The notes under the pieces: generated by a model | Told to the model about the DNA's origin: nothing | The model's input: only the letters and a program-made list of their open reading frames with translations | Database searches by the model: none | Part shown: positions 1-8,394 of the stretch, one piece after another | Layout of the letters: each line of letters starts with the position of its first letter | How positions within the stretch are numbered: the first letter of the stretch is position 1 | From: Bacteroidales bacterium | Lineage (GTDB): Bacteria; Bacteroidota; Bacteroidia; Bacteroidales; F082 | Length of the DNA: 64,000 bases | Assembly: GCA_017381865.1 (NCBI GenBank) | Contig: JAFOBJ010000092.1 | Span: forward strand, 1 to 64,000 | Reading direction: 5' to 3' | Translations under genes and position numbers: made by a program

Positions 1-10
1 GCAGTTGAGC

Positions 11-66
11 GAAAAAAAGACAGGTAATGGGCATACAAAACAGCCCAAATTACCTGTCTTTTTTTC
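11..66. terminator. Bidirectional hairpin terminator
   Basis: An 18-bp perfect inverted repeat (left arm 11-28, right arm 49-66), extended by GGGC/GCCC, has an A-run on its left arm and a T-run on its right arm. It would terminate transcription from either direction. The gene it serves on the left lies outside the window. Confidence 0.75.
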
Positions 67-110
67 TATCCTAAATTTAAAATATTTACCAATATATTCT
101 AATATTGAAG

Positions 111-321
111 TTCCGGAGGAACGGCAGACAATAGGCAGGTGGTGAAGTGCTTAGCACGTAACCCCTGCATAAAATGATTGATTTACAATCCTAGTCCTGT
201 AAGGACGACAGAGACAACATCTGTCGCACCTACGGCGCTTTGATTTTTTGTAAACTTATTTCGCAGGCATTCCGCACTGCGTGCTCCATACCTGCCTATT
301 GTCTGCCGCTCCTATGGAGCT
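111..321. repeat. MITE/REP-like noncoding element
   Basis: The segment is bounded by a 19-bp inverted repeat (122-140 and 290-308, core CGGCAGACAATAGGCAGG). Its outer flanks are also partly complementary, and a further hairpin with arms around CGACAGA/TCTGTCG lies inside. It has no coding potential. The layout resembles miniature inverted-repeat or REP-type elements mobilised in trans. No transposase is nearby and no target-site duplication was confirmed. Confidence 0.6.
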
Positions 322-360
322 GATTTGAATATGTTTTTGAATTCATTATGAATTTTGACA

Positions 361-396
361 TAAAAAATAACTTTGATAAAAAATATCAAAGTTATT
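361..396 (-). terminator. Terminator downstream of pcm
   Basis: A 13-bp perfect stem (366-378 with 384-396) has a 5-nt loop. Read on the minus strand it is followed by a T-run (revcomp of 361-365), so it fits an intrinsic terminator for the pcm gene ending at 479. The stretch 397-478 between them is AT-rich and contains a short tract with the word CAACTCAG that recurs elsewhere in the window. Confidence 0.65.
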
Positions 397-478
397 GTAT
401 TATTATATGTATCAGTGTGTTACAAAGGTTTTGGCAACTCAGTAACTTTGTGACTCTGCAACTTTATGTCTTTCAAAA

Positions 479-1132
479 TCAATCTTCTCCAACGCCTTTC
501 AGCATCGGGACGAATCTGAAGTCGCCATATTCTTCTCTTTTGAGAGTTCCGTCTTCTTGTTTGGTGAGACGCAGCATCGTCTGATGTTCTTCATTTTCAC
601 ATAAAGGAATCACCATCATTCCGCCGACTTTAAGTTGGTCGACGAGAGCTTGAGGTATTTCAGGCGCAGCTGCTGTTATCAGAATTCTATCGAAAGGTCC
701 GTAAGTCGGCAGTCCTTTGTTGCCGTCGCCGAGGAACATTTTAATTCGATAAGGAAACTCGGCTAAAAATGCTTTTGTTTTGGTATAAAGCTTTCTCTGA
801 CGTTCGATGCTGAAGACTTTCGCACCCATTTCTGCCAAGACGCAAGCCTGATAACCAGAACCGGTTCCGATTTCCAAGACCTTCATATTTTTCTTTATCT
901 CCAGCAAACTCGACTGGAACGCCACGGTAAAAGGTTGCGATATTGTCTGTCCCGAACCGATAGGGAAGGCCTTATCTTGATAAGCGAAATTCAAGAATGA
1001 CGAATCAAGGAAGACATGACGAGGCACGGCATTGATGGCGTTGAGTACATTCTCGTCGCTAATGCCTTTGTTTTTAAGCTCTTCCACCAATATTTTGCGC
1101 ATCCCTTTATGTCTGTAATTATCTTCTTGCAT
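479..1132 (-). CDS. pcm: Protein-L-isoaspartate O-methyltransferase
   Basis: The 217-residue protein is a SAM-dependent methyltransferase that repairs isoaspartyl residues in damaged proteins in the cytoplasm. The SAM-binding motif I, LEIGTGSGYQ, is at residues 86-95. The family signature GSGQTISQP at 59-67 precedes it, and length is normal for the family. The start at 1132 is preceded on the minus strand by a TAATTTTG box (1151-1158). It is divergent from the oxidoreductase gene at 1193, so the two genes share a 60-bp promoter region. Identification rests on these two motifs and full-length similarity; confidence is high. Confidence 0.93.
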   Translation of the reverse strand: MQEDNYRHKGMRKILVEELKNKGISDENVLNAINAVPRHVFLDSSFLNFAYQDKAFPIGSGQTISQPFTVAFQSSLLEIKKNMKVLEIGTGSGYQACVLAEMGAKVFSIERQRKLYTKTKAFLAEFPYRIKMFLGDGNKGLPTYGPFDRILITAAAPEIPQALVDQLKVGGMMVIPLCENEEHQTMLRLTKQEDGTLKREEYGDFRFVPMLKGVGED

Positions 1133-1150
1133 CGCTTTTTTTTTGTTTCA

Positions 1151-1177
1151 CAAAATTACGAAAAAACCTTATATTTG
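1151..1177. promoter_or_regulatory. Divergent Bacteroidetes promoters
   Basis: On the minus strand, TAATTTTG (1151-1158) fits the TAnnTTTG -7 box for pcm. On the plus strand, TATATTTG (1170-1177) fits the -7 box for the oxidoreductase starting at 1193. The boxes lie only 11 bp apart, so the two promoters overlap. Confidence 0.55.
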
Positions 1178-1192
1178 CGAAAAAATAATCGA

Positions 1193-2155
1193 ATGTTGAA
1201 GATAGGAATTTTGGGTGCTGGACATCTGGGAAAGATACATATCAACTGCATTAAGCAATTGCCAGTTTATGAGCTTGTCGGTTTTTATGACCAAGATGTT
1301 GACACCGCAAAAAAGGTCTCTGAAGATTTACAAGTGAAGTGTTTTTCGTCAATAGAAGAACTCGTTGACTCGGTAGATGTTGTTGATATTGTAACTCCAA
1401 CGATATCCCATTTTGGATGCGCATCATTGGCGTTGAAAAAAGGCAAGCATGTCTTCATTGAAAAACCTATCGTTGCGACAGTCGAAGAGGCTGATGAGCT
1501 TGTAAAAATAGCCGAGGAAGCAAATGTCAAAGTTCAAGTAGGTCATGTCGAGCGATTTAATCCTGCATATATAGCTGCTCGTCCACACATCGATGCGCCT
1601 TTGTTCGTGGAAGCGCATCGTCTTGCGATATTCAATCCGCGCGGCACTGATGTGCCAGTGGTCCTCGACCTGATGGTTCACGACATTGACATCATTTTGG
1701 ATATGATAAAATCACCGATAAAAGATGTCAGCGTTAGCGGAGTGTCAATCGTGAGCCCAACATCCGATATCGCCAATGCTAGAATTGAATTTGAAAATGG
1801 CTCGGTGGCGAATCTTACTGCAAGTCGTATCTCGTTGAAAAACATGAGAAAACATAGGATATTCCAAAAAGAAGCGTATATAACTGTCGATTTTTTGGAA
1901 AAGAAAACTGAAATAATGAGAATCGACGATGTGGAAAAAACGCCGAATCCTTTTGCAATGACAATTGACCTTGCCGACGGCACAACGAAACAAATCAGAA
2001 TCGATAAGCCGGAGGTGCAGCCCATAAATTCTATCATGACAGAATTGGAAAGCTTTCATAATGCAATCGTCAATGGCACAGAACCTCCAGTGACTATACA
2101 CGATGGCGTTAAGGCACTGAAAGTGTGTTATATGATATTGTCTAAAATAAATTAA
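1193..2155 (+). CDS. Gfo/Idh/MocA family NAD(P)-dependent oxidoreductase
   Basis: The 320-residue protein begins at ATG 1193, which places the Rossmann motif GILGAGHLG at residues 5-13. A longer in-frame start at 1016 would run through pcm and the promoter and is rejected. EKP at 90-92, GHVERFNP at 117-124 and HDID at 163-166 are the expected dinucleotide and substrate-site motifs. Family members oxidise or reduce sugars and nucleotide sugars. With the sugar-phosphate transferase two genes downstream, a role in surface-polysaccharide sugar metabolism is plausible, but the substrate cannot be read from sequence. Confidence 0.85.
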   Translation: MLKIGILGAGHLGKIHINCIKQLPVYELVGFYDQDVDTAKKVSEDLQVKCFSSIEELVDSVDVVDIVTPTISHFGCASLALKKGKHVFIEKPIVATVEEADELVKIAEEANVKVQVGHVERFNPAYIAARPHIDAPLFVEAHRLAIFNPRGTDVPVVLDLMVHDIDIILDMIKSPIKDVSVSGVSIVSPTSDIANARIEFENGSVANLTASRISLKNMRKHRIFQKEAYITVDFLEKKTEIMRIDDVEKTPNPFAMTIDLADGTTKQIRIDKPEVQPINSIMTELESFHNAIVNGTEPPVTIHDGVKALKVCYMILSKIN

Positions 2156-2202
2156 AAAAACAATATATTTACTAAGTCTGCGTTCAGATTAAAAATGATT
2201 TT

Positions 2203-3111
2203 ATGAAAATGATAAAGAACTTATTCATTAGTGCGATAATCGTTTTATTTTCAACGATATTCATTACTTCATGTCATCCTTTTAAAGGCAATCAGGAAAT
2301 TCCAGCTTATCTTCATGTAGATACTTTTTTGCTAACAACAAATTATAGCATCGAAGGAGCTGCTTCTCATAAAATTACAGATGTCGCTGTGTATATTGAT
2401 AATGATTATCAAGGTTATTATGAATTGCCAGCAACAATTCCAATTCTCGAAAGAGGAGAACATAAACTGACACTTTATCCAGGAATTAAGTTGAACGGTA
2501 ATAGCTCTACAAGAACTATAAATCCTTTTTATCAGCCTTATATCATTGAAAACTATATGTTTGAAGAAAAAGTTGTCGATACTGTAACACCTTCTACACG
2601 TTATTATCCTACCGACAATAGTAATATACATCTTGACCTATGGATGGAAGATTTTGAAAGACAGATCAGTTTTGAAACGCCTGCCTATAGCGATACGACC
2701 ATCACAAGAACAGATAGAGATACTCCAGATGTGTGGAAAGATAATGACGGTAATTCTCATTATTCTGGCTATGTATGGATTGAAGACACTCTGACTTTCA
2801 TGATTACATCACCAAAATTATATGGCCTTCCAGATCAAGGTAACAGCATTTTCCTTGAATTGGATTATAAATGTACAGGATTGTTTAAAGTCGGGCTTTT
2901 TGCAAAGATTGCAAGCGAGGAAATGATAGATCTTATTTATGTTAATCCTTCTGAAAAATGGAATAAGATTTATGTTAACTTAGGCCCTAATATCACAAAT
3001 ACATCGGTCGATAATCCTGAATATTTCCGCGTGTTTATATCAGGAACGACAGAGAAAAATACTGAAGCAGAATATTATTTCGACAATATAAAAGTAGTTT
3101 ATCGTGACTAA
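2203..3111 (+). CDS. Hypothetical lipoprotein
   Basis: The 302-residue protein has a type II signal peptide with lipobox ITSC around residues 21-24, so it is predicted to be lipidated and anchored in the envelope. The rest is beta-rich without a motif that I can name. The C-terminal part (from about residue 150) looks like a carbohydrate-binding-type beta sandwich, as seen in many Bacteroidetes lipoproteins. Its stop overlaps the next start by 8 bp, so it is probably co-translated with the sugar transferase. That suggests an envelope or polysaccharide role, which is inference. Confidence 0.75.
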   Translation: MKMIKNLFISAIIVLFSTIFITSCHPFKGNQEIPAYLHVDTFLLTTNYSIEGAASHKITDVAVYIDNDYQGYYELPATIPILERGEHKLTLYPGIKLNGNSSTRTINPFYQPYIIENYMFEEKVVDTVTPSTRYYPTDNSNIHLDLWMEDFERQISFETPAYSDTTITRTDRDTPDVWKDNDGNSHYSGYVWIEDTLTFMITSPKLYGLPDQGNSIFLELDYKCTGLFKVGLFAKIASEEMIDLIYVNPSEKWNKIYVNLGPNITNTSVDNPEYFRVFISGTTEKNTEAEYYFDNIKVVYRD

Positions 3112-4531
3112 GAAAAATAATAAAACTAGACAGGCAATAAAATATGTCTTAACAGATTGGTTTTGTGCTTTGATAGCATGGACTATGTTCTTTTTCTTTA
3201 GAAAACATAATGAAGATCCAGAATTTTTTGAACATTATCAATTGGTGTTTCAAGACACTAATTTCATAATAGGGATAATTTGTGTTCCGATATTTTGGCT
3301 TGTATTGTACACTGTATCAGGATATTATAATAATGTCTTTAGTAAATCAAGGTTAAAAGAATTAAGCCAGACATTTTTTGTGACATTGATAGGCGTCGTG
3401 ATATTGTTTTTCGTAACAATAATCGACGATGTGATTATTTCTTATAAATCTTATTATGTTTCTTTTGCAGTTTTGTTCAGTCTGCAATTTGTGTTGACAT
3501 ATTTCTGTCGTTTGATAATCACCACTAGAACGGCGAGAAAAATTCATAGAAAAGAAATAGGTTTCAACACTTTGATAATTGGAAGTCACGATAATGCTTG
3601 TGATATTTATAAAGAAATTGAAAATCAGAAGTATTCTTCAGGTAACATTATTGTTGGATTCGTGAACGTATTTGATTGGAAAGAATATAAACTTGAGAAA
3701 TATATTCCGCATCTTGGATTTTATAAAGATGTTGCAAAAATTATAAAAGATAATGATATAGAAGAAGTTATCATTGCTATTGAACGTTCTGAGATTGAGA
3801 CGATAGACAAGATTCTGGTTCTTTTAGAAAGTCTTGATGTTGTTGTGAAGATTATTCCTATTATGCAGGATATTCTTTTCGGCACTGTAAAACAAGAAGC
3901 CATCTGGCATGCGCCTCTCATCAGAGTGACACCAGAATTGATGCCTGTTTGGCAACGTATCACGAAAAGAATCTTCGATGTCGTTGCTTCTTTGATGGTG
4001 ATTATAATTTTTTCTCCTTTGTATATTTTTACAGCAATTATGGTGAAGCTGTCTTCTCCAGGACCTATATTTTATAAGCAAGAACGTATTGGCAAGCACG
4101 GCAAGCCTTTTAATATGCTGAAGTTCAGAAGTATGTATGTCGATGCTGAGAATATGGGGCCGCAGCTTTCAAAAGATAACGACCCTCGTATCACGCCATG
4201 GGGACGTTTTATGCGTAAGACACGTTTGGATGAGATTCCTCAGTTCTTTACAGTTTTAGGCGGCAATATGTCTATCGTTGGCTATCGTCCTGAACGTCAG
4301 TTCTACATCGACCAGATAGTGCAGCGAGTGCCTCATTATCTTATGCTTCTCAAGATAAAGCCAGGCATCACCAGTTGGGGTGAAGTGAAATTCGGTTACG
4401 CTTCAAATGTTGATGAAATGGTCGAAAGATTGAAGTACGATATTCTTTATATTGAAAATATGAACCTCGCTCTCGACATCAAGATTCTGATTTATACGGT
4501 TTTAATCGTGGTGCAGGGAAGAGGCAAGTAG
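3104..4531 (+). CDS. Polyprenyl-phosphate sugar-1-phosphate transferase (WcaJ-like)
   Basis: The 475-residue membrane enzyme is predicted to load the first sugar-1-phosphate onto undecaprenyl phosphate for exopolysaccharide or capsule synthesis. The N-terminal half has several hydrophobic segments and a Rossmann-like middle region. From about residue 280 the conserved bacterial sugar-transferase domain begins with KRIFDVVASL, followed by SPGPIFYKQERIG, KFRSM, TRLDEIPQ and the KPGITSWGE block. Translation starts with GTG at 3104, overlapping the upstream lipoprotein by 8 bp, with no in-frame ATG nearby. The stop codon falls inside a dispersed palindromic repeat. Confidence 0.9.
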   Translation: MTKKNNKTRQAIKYVLTDWFCALIAWTMFFFFRKHNEDPEFFEHYQLVFQDTNFIIGIICVPIFWLVLYTVSGYYNNVFSKSRLKELSQTFFVTLIGVVILFFVTIIDDVIISYKSYYVSFAVLFSLQFVLTYFCRLIITTRTARKIHRKEIGFNTLIIGSHDNACDIYKEIENQKYSSGNIIVGFVNVFDWKEYKLEKYIPHLGFYKDVAKIIKDNDIEEVIIAIERSEIETIDKILVLLESLDVVVKIIPIMQDILFGTVKQEAIWHAPLIRVTPELMPVWQRITKRIFDVVASLMVIIIFSPLYIFTAIMVKLSSPGPIFYKQERIGKHGKPFNMLKFRSMYVDAENMGPQLSKDNDPRITPWGRFMRKTRLDEIPQFFTVLGGNMSIVGYRPERQFYIDQIVQRVPHYLMLLKIKPGITSWGEVKFGYASNVDEMVERLKYDILYIENMNLALDIKILIYTVLIVVQGRGK

Positions 4532-4735
4532 AGACGTCACCCCTGTGGCGTCTCAACGGGTTTCTGGAATTGACGGAATTCAGGATTTTGGGGATGTTTC
4601 TGGTTTTAATCGCCACAATGCGTTATGATTTGTAGAGACGTCACCCCTGTGGCGTCTCAGCGGGTTTCTGGAATTGACGGAATTCAGGATTTTGGGATAT
4701 TTCTGGTTTTAATCGCATCCAATGCGTTAGGGATT
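4528..4735 (+). repeat. Tandem ~98-bp direct repeat with palindromic head
   Basis: Copy 1 (about 4529-4626) and copy 2 (about 4633-4730) are offset by 104 bp and nearly identical. Each starts with the palindrome GTAGAGACGTCACCCCTGTG..., followed by a stretch containing GGAATTGACGGAATTCAGGA. A 66-codon frame across this area (4625-4825) is a repeat artefact. No gene is seen. Confidence 0.8.
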
Positions 4736-4928
4736 GGAGCGGCATCCTTTTGGAGCGCAGCGGAAAAAGATATAGCGGAAAGCCCGACGGCTTTGCCGGA
4801 ACGCCCAGATAAAGTTGAGAGTTAATAGTTAATAGTTGTTGGGAATTAACTTTGCGTTCCTTTGCGTCTCTGCGAGAGGGAAAATTTACGATTAGTGTTT
4901 ATTCGTGTTAATTCGTGGATAAAAAAAA
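4736..4928. other. Noncoding spacer of word-like repeats
   Basis: This stretch has a G/C-richer segment (4725-4815, words such as GGAGCGGCATCCTTTTGGAG). Short words of the type GAGTTAATAGTTAATAG, TTTGCGTCTCTGCGAG and TTCGTGTTAATTCGTG follow. I see no gene, RNA or promoter in it. Confidence 0.5.
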
Positions 4929-4953
4929 GACGCCACAGGGGTGACGTCTCTAC
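4921..4953 (-). terminator. Repeat-derived terminator for tig-clpP-clpX
   Basis: A copy of the dispersed palindrome (GACGCCACAGGGGTGACGTC) is preceded on the plus strand by an A8 run. On the minus strand it is therefore a hairpin followed by a T-run, just past the clpX stop at 4975. It fits an intrinsic terminator for the minus-strand operon. Confidence 0.7.
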
Positions 4954-4974
4954 ATGTTATCCTTATTTTTTATT

Positions 4975-6198
4975 TTAGTTGAGATTAGCGAGGTTTGCTC
5001 TCTCGAATTTTTCTTCAGCGTATTTGGTGTCGATGACGAGTTTTTTCTTGTCGGAAGACGGCATTTCGTACATGGCGTCGTTCAATATCGCCTCGATGAT
5101 AGCTCTCAAACCGCGAGCGCCGAGCTTGAATTCGATGCTCTTGTCGACGATATAATCCAAGACGTCGTCTTTGATTTCCAATTTGATATCATCCATTTCA
5201 AACAACTTTGAGAATTGTTTGATGAGAGCGTTTTTAGGTTCTTTTAAGATTCTCTTCAAAGTGTCTCTGTCGAGAGGATTGAGGAAAGTCAATATTGGGA
5301 AACGACCTACGATTTCAGGAATGAGACCGAAACGTTTGATGTCGGCAGGGGAGATGTATTGTAAGAGATTGTCCTTGTCGATTTGTTTTTTATTGTCGCC
5401 GCCGTAACCGATGGCGTTGCTGCCCACTCTGTTAGCGATGATTTTGTCGATTCCGTCGAATGCGCCGCCAGCGATGAACAAAATATTTTTGGTGTTGACC
5501 TGAATCATTTTTTGCTCTGGATGTTTACGGCCGCCTTGTGGAGGAACGTTGACGATTGTGCCTTCGAGGAGTTTAAGCATAGCCTGTTGTACGCCTTCGC
5601 CTGACACGTCGCGGGTGATGCTTGGGTTGTCGCTTTTGCGAGCGATTTTGTCGATCTCATCGATGAACACGATTCCTCTTTCAGCAGCGGCAACGTCATA
5701 ATCAGCGGCTTGTAACAATTTGACGAGGATATTTTCAACATCTTCTCCAACATAACCAGCTTCTGTCAAGACAGTGGCGTCGGCTATTGCGAAAGGAACG
5801 TGCAACATCTTGGCGATGGAGCGGGCGAGGAGTGTCTTGCCTGTACCAGTTTCACCGACCAATATGATATTAGATTTTTCAATCTCGACTTCGTCGGCAG
5901 TCTGTTCCTGGTTGATTCTCTTATAGTGATTATAAACAGCTACAGCAAGAATTTTCTTAGCCTCATCTTGTCCTATTACATATTGATCGAGGAATGATTT
6001 TATCTCGATAGGTTTCAATAGTTTAAAGTCGGGAGTGTTATTTTTTTTCAGATGTTTAAGTTCTTCTTGCACAACGATATGACCGCGTTCGATACATTCG
6101 TCGCAGATGAAACCATACATTCCAGAAAGGAGCAATGCTGCTTCTTTATCACTTTTTCCACAAAATGAACAGAAATTTTCTTGTTGTTTTTTTGCCAT
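4975..6198 (-). CDS. clpX: ATP-dependent Clp protease ATP-binding subunit ClpX
   Basis: The 407-residue AAA+ unfoldase recognises substrates and feeds them to ClpP. The N-terminal zinc-binding domain has C10, C13, C32 and C35. Walker A, GETGTGKT, is at 115-122 and Walker B, VFIDEIDK, at 177-184. A GYVGEDVE pore loop (149-156) and a normal-length C-terminal D2-small domain are present. It lies last in the minus-strand block tRNA-Leu-tig-clpP-clpX, separated from clpP by a spacer with a perfect 40-bp palindrome. Confidence 0.97.
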   Translation of the reverse strand: MAKKQQENFCSFCGKSDKEAALLLSGMYGFICDECIERGHIVVQEELKHLKKNNTPDFKLLKPIEIKSFLDQYVIGQDEAKKILAVAVYNHYKRINQEQTADEVEIEKSNIILVGETGTGKTLLARSIAKMLHVPFAIADATVLTEAGYVGEDVENILVKLLQAADYDVAAAERGIVFIDEIDKIARKSDNPSITRDVSGEGVQQAMLKLLEGTIVNVPPQGGRKHPEQKMIQVNTKNILFIAGGAFDGIDKIIANRVGSNAIGYGGDNKKQIDKDNLLQYISPADIKRFGLIPEIVGRFPILTFLNPLDRDTLKRILKEPKNALIKQFSKLFEMDDIKLEIKDDVLDYIVDKSIEFKLGARGLRAIIEAILNDAMYEMPSSDKKKLVIDTKYAEEKFERANLANLN

Positions 6199-6224
6199 GC
6201 TTTTTGGTTTAGAGTTTAATGTGT

Positions 6225-6264
6225 AGAGTTTAGAGTAGTTAACATGTTAACTACTCTAAACTCT
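6225..6264. repeat. Perfect 40-bp palindrome between clpP and clpX
   Basis: 6225-6244 is exactly complementary to 6245-6264, with no loop nucleotides outside the dyad. It is built from the word AGAGTTTAGAGTAG, which recurs near 53860-53980. It is flanked on the clpP side by further TACACTTTACAC words. It may act as a processing site, attenuator or terminator between the two genes. Confidence 0.85.
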
Positions 6265-6276
6265 CAACTATACACT

Positions 6277-6945
6277 TTACACTTTCTTGATGAGCAATTC
6301 GTCAATCATGCCGTAGTCTTTAGCTTCTTGAGAAGTCATCCAATAGTCGCGGTCAGAGTCAGCCCATACTTTATCGAAAGGTTGGCCTGAGTGAGTTGCG
6401 ATTATATCGTAGAGTTCTTTTTTAAGTTTCAATATTTCGCGAGCTGTGATTTCGATATCTGATGCTTGGCCTTGCATTCCGCCCATTGGCTGATGTATCA
6501 TGATGCGTGAGTGTTTGAGGGCTGAGCGTTTGCCTTTAGCGCCTGCGCACAACAACACAGCTGCCATTGAAGCAGCGATGCCTGTACAGATAGTAGCGAC
6601 ATCTGGGCTGATATATTGCATTGTGTCGTAGATTCCTAAGCCTGCATATACTGAGCCGCCAGGAGAGTTGACATAAATTTGGATGTCTCTCTTAGGGTCT
6701 GATGATTCGAGGAAAAGCAACTGAGCTTGGATGATATTAGCAACGTAATCGTTGATTTCATCGCCCAAAAAGATGATGCGGTCCATCATAAGACGTGAGA
6801 ATACGTCCATTTGAGCAACATTAAGTTGACGTTCTTCGATGATAGTAGGAGAGATGTAGTTAGTAACTGTTGAAGTATATTTCTCCAATGCCAAACTATT
6901 GATTCCACAATGTTTAGTGGCGTATTTATAAAATTCGTTGTTCAT
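6277..6945 (-). CDS. clpP: ATP-dependent Clp protease proteolytic subunit ClpP
   Basis: The 222-residue serine peptidase forms the tetradecameric barrel that degrades substrates delivered by ClpX. The catalytic Ser126 lies in GIAASMAA and His151 in IMIHQP. The oligomerisation and handle regions are present and the length is typical for Bacteroidetes. It sits between tig and clpX on the minus strand, the common chaperone-protease arrangement. Confidence 0.97.
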   Translation of the reverse strand: MNNEFYKYATKHCGINSLALEKYTSTVTNYISPTIIEERQLNVAQMDVFSRLMMDRIIFLGDEINDYVANIIQAQLLFLESSDPKRDIQIYVNSPGGSVYAGLGIYDTMQYISPDVATICTGIAASMAAVLLCAGAKGKRSALKHSRIMIHQPMGGMQGQASDIEITAREILKLKKELYDIIATHSGQPFDKVWADSDRDYWMTSQEAKDYGMIDELLIKKV

Positions 6946-7014
6946 AGTTTTCTCTTTTTAATATAAACTATTTAATTTATATTTTGTTTCAAATGAAACA
7001 GCTTTTTAAAAAAT

Positions 7015-7062
7015 AAGGTTTAAAATTTAAGATAGTATCATCCATCTTAAACTTTAAACCTT
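7015..7062. repeat. 19-bp imperfect inverted repeat between tig and clpP
   Basis: Left arm 7015-7033 and right arm 7044-7062 pair with one mismatch. They are built from the word AAGGTTTAAA/TTTAAACCTT, with an 11-nt loop. The spacer 6946-7080 holds no gene. The hairpin could be an attenuator or an RNA-stability element between tig and clpP. Confidence 0.7.
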
Positions 7063-7080
7063 AAACTTTAAGCCAAAATA

Positions 7081-8223
7081 TTATTCTGCTGTTTCTTCTG
7101 TAGATTCTTCTTTAGCAGCTTTTTTTGCTCTTGATTTCTTAGGTTTTGCTTCGCCTGCGAGTTCAACTTGTGGCAAAACTGCTTGTACGAAACCTTCGTA
7201 GTCAGTGTCAACAACAGTGATTGTCATATTTTCTTTCAAGTAAGCTGTTAATTTTTTGTCAGCTAATTGGTTGTTGATATTTTGACGTTGGTTTTCGTCT
7301 TTGATGATAGCGTCGATGATGTCTTCGAGGCGTTTCTTTGTCTCTTCGTCTAATGTTTCAATATCCATATGACCGAAGTACATGCTTCTTACGAAGTCGC
7401 GAACTTCTTGTTCTTTAATGACTAATTCTGGATTTTGTTTAACGAGAGCTTCTTCGATGAGTTGCCATCTGAGAGACTTAACGTATGAATTGTCGTAGTT
7501 CTTTTCTACGTCTTCAGCAGTGATTTTACCTTCGCTGTTTTCAACGATCCAGCGTTTGAGGAATGTGTCTGGTAAATCGAACTTGATTTCTTCAACTAAT
7601 TGATCAACAGCTTTGTTGTAGAACATTCTTTCTGCTTCGAGAACATATTGTTTTTCCATTTCAACAGCTACTTTGCTGCGGAATGTTTCAATATCTTTAA
7701 CTTCTTGGCCTGGGAATATTTTGTCGAAGAGTTCTTCGTTAAGTTCAGCTTCTTTATCTTCTACTTTATTGTTTTCTTGGATGCTCTTGATAGTTCTGTC
7801 GATTTCTTCTGCAGAAGCTTTGATGTTGAAATCGTTGATTTTATGGTCTTTAAGAGCGACTGTGATAGCTGGTTTGAGAGCAGCTTCAAAGTAGAAATTC
7901 AATTCTTCTTGGTTGTCGAGGTCGTTAGGTTGTGATTGTTCCATATCTGGAAGAGGGTAACCTATGACGTCTAATTTATTTTCAACGATGTGATTGTTGA
8001 GAGCTTCAGAAACTTTTTGGTTGATTTTTTCCAAAAGAACGGCTTGGCCGTACATTTTTTTAATCATGCCGAAAGGAACTTTACCTTGACGGAATCCTGG
8101 CATAGTAGCTTTATGTTGATAATCTTTTAAAGCTTTTGTTACTTCAGCTTCGTAATCTTCTTTAAGTAAGCTAATTTGAATGCCGGCGAGAAGTTCGCCT
8201 TTTGATGTTTGTGTAGTTTTCAT
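7081..8223 (-). CDS. tig: Trigger factor lacking the PPIase domain
   Basis: The 380-residue ribosome-associated chaperone binds nascent chains at the exit tunnel. The start is set at 8223, because a longer frame reaching 8310 would run into tRNA-Leu. The ribosome-docking signature PGFRQGK is at residues 42-48, and the C-terminal helical substrate-binding arms and a basic KPKKSRAKKAAK tail are recognisable. Full trigger factors are about 430-450 residues. Here the N-terminal domain passes almost directly (around residue 150) into the C-terminal domain, with no FKBP-type PPIase domain. Peptidyl-prolyl isomerase activity should therefore be absent. Confidence 0.9.
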   Translation of the reverse strand: MKTTQTSKGELLAGIQISLLKEDYEAEVTKALKDYQHKATMPGFRQGKVPFGMIKKMYGQAVLLEKINQKVSEALNNHIVENKLDVIGYPLPDMEQSQPNDLDNQEELNFYFEAALKPAITVALKDHKINDFNIKASAEEIDRTIKSIQENNKVEDKEAELNEELFDKIFPGQEVKDIETFRSKVAVEMEKQYVLEAERMFYNKAVDQLVEEIKFDLPDTFLKRWIVENSEGKITAEDVEKNYDNSYVKSLRWQLIEEALVKQNPELVIKEQEVRDFVRSMYFGHMDIETLDEETKKRLEDIIDAIIKDENQRQNINNQLADKKLTAYLKENMTITVVDTDYEGFVQAVLPQVELAGEAKPKKSRAKKAAKEESTEETAE

Positions 8224-8243
8224 GTAATAATATATTATTTGTG

Positions 8244-8325
8244 TGCGGATGAAGGGACTCGAACCCCCACGCCTCTCGGCATCAGATCCTAAGTCTGACG
8301 CGGCTACCAATTACGCCACATCCGC
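8244..8325 (-). tRNA. tRNA-Leu (anticodon TAG)
   Basis: The minus strand folds as an 82-nt class II tRNA. The acceptor arm GCGGATG pairs with CATCCGC (plus 8245-8251). The anticodon loop is CTTAGGA with anticodon TAG, there is a long variable arm, and the T-loop GGTTCGAGTCC is present. No CCA is encoded. It lies 20 bp upstream of tig on the same strand, so it probably shares the tig promoter. Confidence 0.95.
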
Positions 8326-8343
8326 TTGAATCGTTAGGAGGTG

Positions 8344-8351
8344 CAAAAATA
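8344..8351 (-). promoter_or_regulatory. -7 box for tRNA-Leu/tig operon
   Basis: On the minus strand the sequence TATTTTTG fits the Bacteroidetes TAnnTTTG box. It lies 18 bp upstream of the tRNA-Leu 5' end. A clear -33 TTTG is not seen. Confidence 0.5.
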
Positions 8352-8394
8352 CAATTTTTTTTGAAAAATAAATAGTTTTTTGAGAAAATATTTT

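Noticed and set aside
348..584. 78-codon plus-strand frame at the end of pcm
   Set aside because: It overlaps the pcm 3' end and its terminator hairpin and shows no protein features.
1016..1192. N-terminal extension of the oxidoreductase
   Set aside because: It would overlap pcm and the divergent promoters; the Rossmann motif begins right after ATG 1193.
4625..4825. 66-codon plus-strand frame after the sugar transferase
   Set aside because: It runs through a duplicated noncoding repeat and has no protein-like features.
8226..8310. N-terminal extension of trigger factor
   Set aside because: The added codons lie within the tRNA-Leu gene.
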